64,000 bases of DNA from Sphingobacterium sp. UBA7855 (GTDB taxonomy: Bacteria; Bacteroidota; Bacteroidia; Sphingobacteriales; Sphingobacteriaceae): positions 238,306 through 302,305 of the forward strand of contig DLST01000015.1 of assembly GCA_002500745.1 (NCBI GenBank), given 5' to 3'. Every line of letters begins with the position of its first letter. Position 1 is the first letter of the stretch. A model generated the notes under the pieces. That model had not been told where the DNA came from and made no database searches. It saw only the letters and a list, made by a program, of their open reading frames with translations. Below are positions 58,191 to 64,000 of the stretch, piece after piece. Made by a program: the position numbers and the translations under genes.

Positions 58191-58352
58191 ATGGCTGACA
58201 AAAGAAAGAAGAAAACTCCGCATGACACGAAAGAAATTCACCATAAACAGCCCAAAGCGAGAACAGTCACGGCCAATAGCGGTGGGGTTTCGCAGGCCAC
58301 AAATGCGCGGAAGGGAGAGAATTTAGTACAATCCATTTTGTCTTTTCCTTAA
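58191..58352 (+). CDS. Small lysine-rich open frame, perhaps truncated
   Basis: A 53-residue frame (MADKRKKKTPHDTKEIHHKQ, then PKARTVTANSGGVSQATNARKG) on the plus strand in an otherwise minus-strand segment. Its end overlaps the convergent VOC gene by 30 nt. The composition reads like the N-terminus of a longer basic protein, cut off at the junction before the VOC gene. No family recognised. Could be a chance frame. Confidence 0.35.
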   Translation: MADKRKKKTPHDTKEIHHKQPKARTVTANSGGVSQATNARKGENLVQSILSFP

Positions 58353-59009
58353 TTCTCTACCTGTATATTCTAATCGATGTAATTTACCATTATTCTCAAT
58401 ATCTACTTCAAAAGGAACAGGTTGTATTTTCATCTGTGTCGGAAACCAAGTCTCTTTTTTATTATAATTAGCCATCACAAATTTCCCCTCGGGTGAACCG
58501 TTCGCACCAAATCTCGTTAAGTTTCCTTTCCATAACGTTGTTTGGCATTTTTCTTCTAAAAGTGAATTTACTTTTTTAATGTCATCGGTTCCAATACCCA
58601 TTTCACTTATACCCAACACATCAGAAATATCGAATTGTTTATCTATATCATTCTTTAAATCATGATGGGTAATAAATTCTGAAATGTTCCCACCTCCATC
58701 ATAAAAATAGAAAGAGACAGCATTCCAATCTTCGAAGTCAACCGCTTTTTCTCCGCTCTCTAACTTAATAATCTCAACCCGTTCTTCCATCCACTTTAAA
58801 GCCTCTTCCAACGTATTTGATGGGATTAAAAAGCAATAATGATACAGAAAAGGCTCGGTGGATTGTTTAAACTTCAATATTGACCAACCAATTTTTACGC
58901 TAAAGGTATCTTGTGTTTCATTATTGATTTCCAAACCTAAAGTTTTGTAATAAAAATCCTTTACCTCTTGAAGTTTGTTGGTTCGTAAAGTCAAGTTTTT
59001 GATTATCAT
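58323..59009 (-). CDS. VOC-family (glyoxalase/dioxygenase fold) protein
   Basis: A metal-dependent-fold protein of 228 residues. The frame runs up to 59090, but the ATG at 59009 starts directly at the first VOC beta strand (MIIKNLTLRTNKLQEVKDFYYKTLGLEI). One full betaalphabetabetabeta module covers residues 1-125 (SVKIGWSILKFKQ, VSFYFYDGGGNISEFITHH); a second (ISEMGIGTDDIKKVNSLLEEKC) is more divergent. The usual metal triad (His-Glu-Glu) is not obvious in module one: HYCFLIP and EFITHH give candidate ligands. Function unknown: VOC proteins include glyoxalases and antibiotic-binding proteins. Locally AT-rich, as are the next genes. Confidence 0.82.
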   Translation of the reverse strand: MIIKNLTLRTNKLQEVKDFYYKTLGLEINNETQDTFSVKIGWSILKFKQSTEPFLYHYCFLIPSNTLEEALKWMEERVEIIKLESGEKAVDFEDWNAVSFYFYDGGGNISEFITHHDLKNDIDKQFDISDVLGISEMGIGTDDIKKVNSLLEEKCQTTLWKGNLTRFGANGSPEGKFVMANYNKKETWFPTQMKIQPVPFEVDIENNGKLHRLEYTGRELRKRQNGLY

Positions 59010-59047
59010 TCTTAAATTCTTTATTGTATATATCGGAGTTATTCGGC

Positions 59048-59620
59048 CTATTCTGACAAATCTTGAATACATTGCTCCCTTATTCTCCAAATTTCTTCAA
59101 GTGAATACTTTATATTACTATTTTTATGAAGCCAATTATCCAAAAATACTTTATGGATTCCGATTTTATGTTGATTAATTTCATTTGGCTGGATTTCCGT
59201 CTCAAAAAGCAAGTCATTTATAAAGTCATTTGGCGATGCCCCACTTTTAGTAAAATCAAAACAACTATTGCCAAATTTTAGGTAAGTATGTGCTTCGGGA
59301 ATGTATTGCAGAAGATTCTTTGACAAGGTATTTTCAACCTTTGGCGTATTTAAAGCATTCATCTTGAAAATTCCAAGAATAAGCTTGATATCCTTAACCT
59401 CGTTCTCATTAGCCAATTGCTTTAATATAGCGTGTTTTGTACTGCAAGTTCCTTTGTTATCAGTAAAAATGGTCGTTAGGTCGTCTTTATTTGAATTTCT
59501 TCCATAATCCATATTTTGGATATAATGGGTGGCTTGATGAAAAGATTGGATACCTCTTTTCAAAAACTCTTTTGAAATATCTCCGTTAGCTTGGATTGTA
59601 AAATTAGGTAGTTCTGTCAT
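59048..59620 (-). CDS. Hypothetical protein with transglutaminase-like Cys-His-Asp motif
   Basis: A cytoplasmic protein of 190 residues that I cannot assign to a named family. Three segments fit the papain/transglutaminase-core order: C59 in NKGTCSTKHAIL, H111 in IPEAHTYLKFG and D122 in SCFDFTKSG. The G-T-C-S-x-K-H spacing and the order Cys-His-Asp over about 60 residues fit such a protease-like core. If right, it would be a small amide hydrolase or cross-linking enzyme. No signal peptide. It is co-directional with the VOC gene, 38 nt downstream. The catalytic claim is inference from the pattern. Confidence 0.6.
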   Translation of the reverse strand: MTELPNFTIQANGDISKEFLKRGIQSFHQATHYIQNMDYGRNSNKDDLTTIFTDNKGTCSTKHAILKQLANENEVKDIKLILGIFKMNALNTPKVENTLSKNLLQYIPEAHTYLKFGNSCFDFTKSGASPNDFINDLLFETEIQPNEINQHKIGIHKVFLDNWLHKNSNIKYSLEEIWRIREQCIQDLSE

Positions 59621-59682
59621 TTCGTTTTCTTTGATGGATTTCCATTATATATCTGCATGAGTTCAGCTTCCGTGGAGATTTA

Positions 59683-59901
59683 TTAATCCAGTAGTAACCT
59701 GTCAAGCGTGAAAGTCTTACTCATTAACAGAGAATGTCCGTTAGGAATATGCTCTTTTGTTTTGCTATCGTCTGTAAAATTAAACTTGTAGTTAAGGTTA
59801 AAAGTGCCTTTTCTTCTGTCTTCCATCACCTGTGAGAAAGCTTGGACACTGGTTAAAGTAAGTGTTATAAGTGAGAATATTTTTATAAATTTTACTTTCA
59901 T
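59683..59901 (-). CDS. Small secreted protein, hypothetical
   Basis: A 72-residue frame from ATG 59901 with a clear signal peptide (MKVKFIKIFSLITLTLTSVQAFSQ), leaving a mature part of about 48 residues rich in beta-prone and polar residues (RRKGTFNLNYKFNFTDDSKTK). Possibly the N-terminal remnant of a longer outer-membrane or periplasmic protein, since the end (TLDRLLLD) is abrupt. It lies between the serine hydrolase and the transglutaminase-like genes on the same strand. Confidence 0.5.
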   Translation of the reverse strand: MKVKFIKIFSLITLTLTSVQAFSQVMEDRRKGTFNLNYKFNFTDDSKTKEHIPNGHSLLMSKTFTLDRLLLD

Positions 59902-59946
59902 GTATGTATAAGTCAAATCGTTTTTTAGTAGGCTGGTTTCTAATTC

Positions 59947-60999
59947 TTATATTTTCTTGTCCTTTTCAATTGCAGGGATGATATATTTCAGCATAATTTC
60001 AAAAGGGAGCTTCCCTCTCCAATTACCATAGTTACTTCCAGTAAATACGACCGCTAAATTATATTCCGGAACAGACATCATATACTGCCCTCCATTACCC
60101 GAAGCAAACAAAACTTCTGTATCAATGTCTTTATGCTTTAATTGCTCTCGATACCAAAAGAAACCATAACGTGCGCTTTCATATATTGCATTGGGGATTC
60201 TGGAATATCGGGTAAACGAATAATCGATAACAATGTCACAATCTGTTAATGTTTCTATCCACGCCGAACTAATTATTTGTTTACCTTTCCAATCCCCTTT
60301 ATTCCTTACCAAATTAATAATTTTGAGCATATCCATAGGTCTCATAAAAAATGAACCTGCGGTCATACCTTGACCTCTCGGAGAAATAGTCCATTTATAA
60401 TCTTCGATTCCCAAAGGTTGAAAAAGATTTCTTTCGGCAAATTCCATGACTGTCATTCCGCTTGCCCTTGTAATAATCTCTCCTATAAGCATGGGTACGA
60501 TAGAATTATAAGACCAATTTATGCCGGGATTCTGAACTAAATCTATACCTAAACAAAATGCCACCCAATCTTCGGTTTCAGCCATCTCATCTTCACAATA
60601 GGGTCCAAGACCATAAAATTCTTCGCAGTTTAATCCCGACCGCATTTCTAATAAATTCTGAACACTGATGTTACTTTTGTTCTCGTCTTTCAGTTCAGGA
60701 AAGAACCGTTCCAAACGGTCATTGAGTGCAATCAGTTTTTTGTCGATTGCAATTCCTGCTAAAAGGCTTGTTATAGATTTAAAAGATGAACGAATATCGT
60801 GGCGACTGTCTTTATTAAAACCATTAAAATATTCTTCAAAAATTATATTGTCGTTATTTTCAACTATAACAGCATCAATCTTAGGATAAGTGTTGTCAAT
60901 GACTTTTTCTTTTAATTCTCGAAAAAGTGATTGATCTACTTCCTGTGCTTTGGAAGTTATAAACAACAGCATCAGCATATTGAATAGAATGGTTTTCAT
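59947..60999 (-). CDS. Beta-lactamase-fold serine hydrolase
   Basis: A secreted serine hydrolase of 350 residues, class-C/EstB-like. The signal peptide is MKTILFNMLMLLFITSKA. The nucleophile motif is S71-S-F-K74 in IRSSFKSITSLLAG; the second motif is a YNS at 164-166 in NWSYNSIVPML. The third (KTG-like) is not obvious: the loop near FASGNGGQYMMSV might replace it. It could be a D-amino-acid esterase, peptidase or beta-lactamase; the substrate is unknown. It leads a co-directional run with the small secreted protein, the transglutaminase-like protein and the VOC protein, with gaps of 45, 62 and 38 nt. Confidence 0.85.
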   Translation of the reverse strand: MKTILFNMLMLLFITSKAQEVDQSLFRELKEKVIDNTYPKIDAVIVENNDNIIFEEYFNGFNKDSRHDIRSSFKSITSLLAGIAIDKKLIALNDRLERFFPELKDENKSNISVQNLLEMRSGLNCEEFYGLGPYCEDEMAETEDWVAFCLGIDLVQNPGINWSYNSIVPMLIGEIITRASGMTVMEFAERNLFQPLGIEDYKWTISPRGQGMTAGSFFMRPMDMLKIINLVRNKGDWKGKQIISSAWIETLTDCDIVIDYSFTRYSRIPNAIYESARYGFFWYREQLKHKDIDTEVLFASGNGGQYMMSVPEYNLAVVFTGSNYGNWRGKLPFEIMLKYIIPAIEKDKKI

Positions 61000-61239
61000 T
61001 AGAGTAAATCTTCAAATAGACATAATAACTTTAAGTACAAGGATAACAAATATTACTGATTTTATTTTAATCCCTATCCTTTCGCGCCTTTAATCCTTTT
61101 ATTTCTTCCTTTGCCCTTTCTACCTGCTCGGTGGTTATTCATATAAATCAACATACATCTTTACTGTCTTCAATTTCTTGTCTTAGGGAAAGCTTTGCGA
61201 TAGAAAAATATTTATACCTTGCAATTTGATTAGACTAAG
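61000..61239. other. Non-coding gap with a possible gene remnant
   Basis: On the minus strand, 61067-61137 reads TTEQVERAKEEIKGLKARKDRD before a stop, with a stop just upstream too. It has the look of the basic helical end of a mobilisation or relaxase-type protein, but is too short to claim. No other gene is visible. Confidence 0.3.
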
Positions 61240-61689
61240 ATGTTAGAAAATTTACCAATACACATTCCTTTAATTTTTGGATTGACAACCGTCATGACAC
61301 TCTTTTTATTCTCTTGGATTATTAAGGCTGCAAAATCTCCAACTACACGACAGAACTCAACTAAAATCATTGTAGGTTTAATAGTATGGTTAATCATTCA
61401 AGCCATTTTGACACTTAAAAACACATATAATTCGGATACAAATTCGTTTCCTCCCAAAATATTGTTGTTTGGGATTTTACCACCAATTTTTACAATTATT
61501 GTTTTGTTCTCAATGAAAAAAGGACGGCAATTTATTGATACCCTATCCTTAACAAAAATTACCTATTTGCATTTTAAACCCAGAAAGTACATTGCATCTT
61601 ATCCACTATATTGGCAAATCCCCTATTTGATATGGATGCGATATGCCTTCCGAAAAACTGATGGATCAAATTTATCTTATGAAAAATAA
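61240..61689 (+). CDS. Membrane protein, apparently truncated
   Basis: A protein of 149 residues with three hydrophobic segments (about 9-29, 43-60, 74-91). The segment GRQFIDTLSLTKITYLH, which in related membrane proteins of this phylum leads into further transmembrane helices, is followed here by an unrelated hydrophilic tail with several basic residues (FKPRKYIASYPLYWQ). Directly downstream, at 61714, is a transposase fragment. So the gene probably lost its 3' part. The truncation is inference from comparison with remembered family features; the function is unknown. Confidence 0.6.
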   Translation: MLENLPIHIPLIFGLTTVMTLFLFSWIIKAAKSPTTRQNSTKIIVGLIVWLIIQAILTLKNTYNSDTNSFPPKILLFGILPPIFTIIVLFSMKKGRQFIDTLSLTKITYLHFKPRKYIASYPLYWQIPYLIWMRYAFRKTDGSNLSYEK

Positions 61690-61713
61690 TAACAGATGGA
61701 ATAGTTAGGATAA

Positions 61714-62067
61714 ATACTCGGTAGGGAAGATTTACTGAAAATAAGGCAATATGACTTAAGATTATTAAGAATATTAACCGATCGAGGAACAGAATACTGC
61801 GGAGTAAAAGACCAGCATGAATATCAGCTCTATTTAGCCATCGAAGATATAGATCATACGAAAACAAAAGCAAAAAGCCCTCAAACAACTGGTATTTGCG
61901 GAAGTTACCACCGTACTATTCATGATGAGTTTTATGCAGTTGCATTCAGAAAGAAGGTATACCGAAGTATTCAGGCACTCCAAAACGACCTTGATCGTTG
62001 GATGAATTACTATAATCAGAATCGCACGCATAAGATCGTTAAGTATATCTCAGTAGTAAGCAAATGA
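61714..62067 (+). pseudogene. DDE transposase fragment (IS3/IS481-like), degenerate
   Basis: An open stretch of 117 codons without a start. From about 61756 it reads RILTDRGTEYCG, then YQLYLAIEDIDHTKTKAKSPQTTGICGSYHRTI and LDRWMNYYNQNRTH, the C-terminal half of an integrase-core transposase. The second catalytic Asp (TDRG) is present, but the catalytic Glu region that normally reads like GICERFH is GICGSYH here, so the Glu is gone. The end (KIVKYISVVSK) diverges too. No N-terminal half is nearby. It is a dead insertion-sequence remnant. Confidence 0.88.
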
Positions 62068-62180
62068 GCGAAAATGACTCACTTTTTTCTTGGGAATTAT
62101 TATAGTTTTTTTGATACTGAAAAACAAAAAAGGTACTGTTTTAAATTCCAAATATTTAGACAAAAAAGTATTTTTGTATT

Positions 62181-63245
62181 CTAAAGAAGTTCAACTTCTG
62201 AACTATCTAGTGTAGTCTCGGTTTTCGAATCGGGACTACTTACTTTATAATTTTCTATAAATACCGTATCATTTTTCCAAATCGTATACATTAAGATTAA
62301 TAATTTTCTCTGTATGGCAACCTGCCCTACCATTTTTGATGACTTCTTCTGGATGATTCTCAGGTAGGTTTCCTTTAGCGATGGATTGTATCTACAAGCT
62401 ACCATAGCCGGAAAATACAGTGCATTTCGGATATATCTATTCCCTTTCTTGGATATTCTGGTTTTTCCTTTGACCGATGTTCCAGACTCCCGCTGAACCA
62501 CATCGTATCCGGCATAACTGACAAGCTGTTTAGCGCTACCAAACTGTTCAAACCCCATTGTTTCAGCAAGAATGGTCACCATGGTAATCATACCAATCCC
62601 TTTTATTGTTGAGAGTTTCTCAACTTTTTTGTCCAGATCAGGATCTGACTTTACTAGCATGGTGATCTCTTTGGTACATCTACCAAGCTCCTTTTCTATC
62701 TCTGCAATCAGCTTTTTATTGCTCTTCAGGATAAAGGGTTGGATATCATGCGAACAGTCTTTACTATAGTTGATGTTACCTAATGCAATTTTCTGCTCTT
62801 GAAGCTGGACATAGTATCTGGTCAAATTTCTCAGCTGCAATAATATCACTGGAGGTGGGTTCCATGCTTTATGAATCCGCTCGACACCGAACTGACTCAA
62901 TATTCTTGCATCAACAGCATCTGTCTTGGTCTTAATATTGAGACTCGAAAAATAGTGCTTTGAGGTATTGGGAAGGACAACATGAACTTTTTTCTTAATC
63001 TTGTGCAGATGGTGGGCAAGGTTCTCATAATAGACCCCCGTAGCTTCCATCAAAAAAACAAGTTCCGTATTCGGTGTAACAACTCCTTTAGCCCAGCGCA
63101 GAAACTGGTTGAACCCTTTGGTTTCGTTAATAAAATCCACCGTCTTTGAGAACGTTAATTCTCCATCCCCTAAACGCTGACACACACATGCTGTAAATGT
63201 CGCTTTTGAGATATCTATCCCAATACACTGTTTGCTAATAGCCAT
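62181..63245 (-). mobile_element. IS110-family transposase gene
   Basis: An IS110-family recombinase of 354 residues, apparently intact. The RuvC-like DEDD residues are D11 (GIDISKA), E67 (LMEATGVYYE) and D109 and D112 (KTDAVDARIL). The C-terminal domain has KLSTIKGIGMITMVTILAETMG and LVSYAGYDVVQRESGTSVKGKTR, with a catalytic serine of the ESGTS segment. The helical link matches the family. The non-coding DNA upstream of the gene (63246 to about 63480) is of the right size for the bridge RNA that guides these enzymes to target and donor. No terminal inverted repeats are expected. The element's exact ends are not resolved. Confidence 0.93.
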
Positions 63246-63481
63246 AGTTAAGAATTTAAATCATATTGACTTAATCCTCCTTCGTCTATCCTTTTGTTTT
63301 ATCCAGGCTCGAAATAACGGCCTTAAGTACTGTTCAGACTCCTGAGAATAAAATCGTGTGGAAAATTCCTTTTTTACGGTATAACAAGATGTTTACCTAG
63401 CCTGCATTCGTCTCACACGAAAAGCCAATACATTTTGTATAACAACAATATAATGACCTTTTTATAATTCTCAGTAAATAT
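63246..63481 (-). ncRNA. Candidate bridge-RNA region of the IS110 element
   Basis: The 236 bases upstream of the IS110 start codon contain no open frame. On the minus strand they hold a 7-bp stem, TCGTGTG (63414-63420 in complement) with CACACGA (63354-63360), enclosing 53 nt, and TTGTTATAC twice (63437-63445 and 63379-63387 in complement). The length, the position 5' of the transposase and the structured character fit an IS110-group bridge RNA. The internal loops that would pair with target and donor were not resolved. Confidence 0.45.
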
Positions 63482-63547
63482 AAAAGCCTGCAAATATTCA
63501 ATTTGCAGGCTTTTATATGTGTTGACTTTTAGATCTGTAGCCCGTAG
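63482..63547. repeat. Right 66-bp direct repeat with hairpin and tRNA-Glu 3' end
   Basis: It matches the left repeat (57507-57572) at 63 of 66 positions, in the same orientation, 5975 bp apart. The tRNA part is longer here: 63538-63560 is identical over 23 nt to 33394-33416, the 3' end of tRNA-Glu including the T arm. After 63560 the tRNA body is missing. Confidence 0.85.
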
Positions 63548-63560
63548 GGGAATCGAACCC
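63538..63560 (-). pseudogene. tRNA-Glu 3' fragment
   Basis: TAGCCCGTAGGGGAATCGAAC plus two more bases equals the 3' 23 nt of tRNA-Glu (33394-33416). The anticodon and 5' parts are absent, so this is a truncated copy. Confidence 0.8.
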
Positions 63561-63792
63561 TATTTGTATCAATCTATTTATCAGTTATTTACAAACCTTC
63601 CATTTCCTACTCACCGAATAACTCACTGGTTTGATATACGTTTTAGTTGCAAGTGCTTTATACTTTAAAAATAAGAAATAGAGCGAAAAATTCAAAAAAT
63701 TATATTGATATTTTACCTTGAGGGGCCAGCAGTATCTCAGATAAATAAATTACATCTCTTAAGATTTAACTATTCAATTTTGTCCCACTATA
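63561..63792. other. AT-rich non-coding stretch at the right end
   Basis: About 230 bases with only short frames and no gene, hairpin or repeat I can support. It follows the tRNA fragment and is very AT-rich, like transferred DNA. Confidence 0.5.
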
Positions 63793-63987
63793 TTACCTGA
63801 TACGGATAGTATTAAATTTTTTGATATTAGAATCAGTCCTAGGAATTAAAGTAATCATAAAAAGATCATCTAAATCACTAATGAACTTTATTGGAGAAAC
63901 TGAAATTACCATAATATTACTCACGTCTACGAGAACCTCATCGGGACTGTTCTGAATGATATTATTATATATGCGAAATTGGAGTTG
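63793..63987 (-). pseudogene. Open stretch at the window end, possible gene remnant
   Basis: On the minus strand 64 codons are open without ATG, between a TAG near 63988 and a TAA at 63793-63795. The sequence contains NSPDEVLVDVSNIMVISVSP and DLDDLFMITLIPRTDSN, which look like coding sequence. No family recognised; the upstream part would lie outside the window. Confidence 0.3.
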
Positions 63988-64000
63988 CTAACTTAGTCGG

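Noticed and set aside
57507..63547. CRISPR array
   Set aside because: Only two copies of the repeat exist, 6 kb apart, with coding genes between them.

Overview
The window reads as chromosomal DNA of a Bacteroidota bacterium, most likely Sphingobacteriaceae (Sphingobacterium-like). The evidence is a SusC/SusD pair, a GLPGLI protein next to an outer-membrane beta-barrel, a PafA-type alkaline phosphatase, NagB fused to a PIG-L deacetylase, lipoprotein signals, and promoters of the Bacteroidota type (TTG - about 20 nt - TAnnTTTG, seen best at tRNA-Glu and xseA). Species assignment is inference.

Positions 1-55 kb are mostly ordinary core genome. In order: the end of a TPR protein; a Prc-type S41 protease; two paralogous UspA proteins around a DoxX protein; an LD-carboxypeptidase; metG; a GLPGLI/beta-barrel pair; an Rrf2 regulator; PafA; uvrA; typA; kbl; a MacB/FtsX-like permease; a DUF2147 protein; a small holin-like membrane protein; a zinc/cadmium P-type ATPase; pgi; prfB with an intact programmed +1 frameshift; a processive GT2 synthase followed by a UDP-HexNAc dehydrogenase; beta-carbonic anhydrase; tRNA-Glu(TTC); a GH20 hexosaminidase converging on nagB; a methionine-type aminotransferase; a TlpA-like thioredoxin; radA; an operon of a GH3-remnant/beta-lactamase-fold protein and an M19 dipeptidase; xseA-xseB; an Asp/Glu racemase-like gene; and a SusCD locus (IPT/NHL lipoprotein, SusC, SusD, DUF4973-type lipoprotein) with no glycosidase.

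From about 55.2 kb to the end the window becomes accessory. Small DUF3253, DUF4385 and DUF2256 genes come first. A segment of about 6 kb follows, bounded by two 66-bp direct repeats (57507-57572 and 63482-63547; 63 of 66 identical) that contain a hairpin and the 3' end of a tRNA-Glu-like gene. It holds a YafQ-type toxin-antitoxin pair, a VOC protein, a protein with a transglutaminase-like Cys-His-Asp pattern, a beta-lactamase-fold hydrolase, a membrane protein that looks truncated, a decayed DDE transposase and an intact IS110 transposase whose upstream non-coding DNA could encode a bridge RNA. No integrase is visible, so this looks like a decayed tRNA-targeted island.

Themes: turnover of amino sugars and cell-wall material (GH20, NagB, GH3-remnant/beta-lactamase, M19 dipeptidase, LD-carboxypeptidase), one likely surface-polysaccharide synthase module, and one SusCD uptake locus. 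The most unusual signals are the tRNA-derived repeats, the IS110 flank, the split GH3/beta-lactamase protein, tandem palindromes before the second usp gene, and a possibly leaderless xseA.
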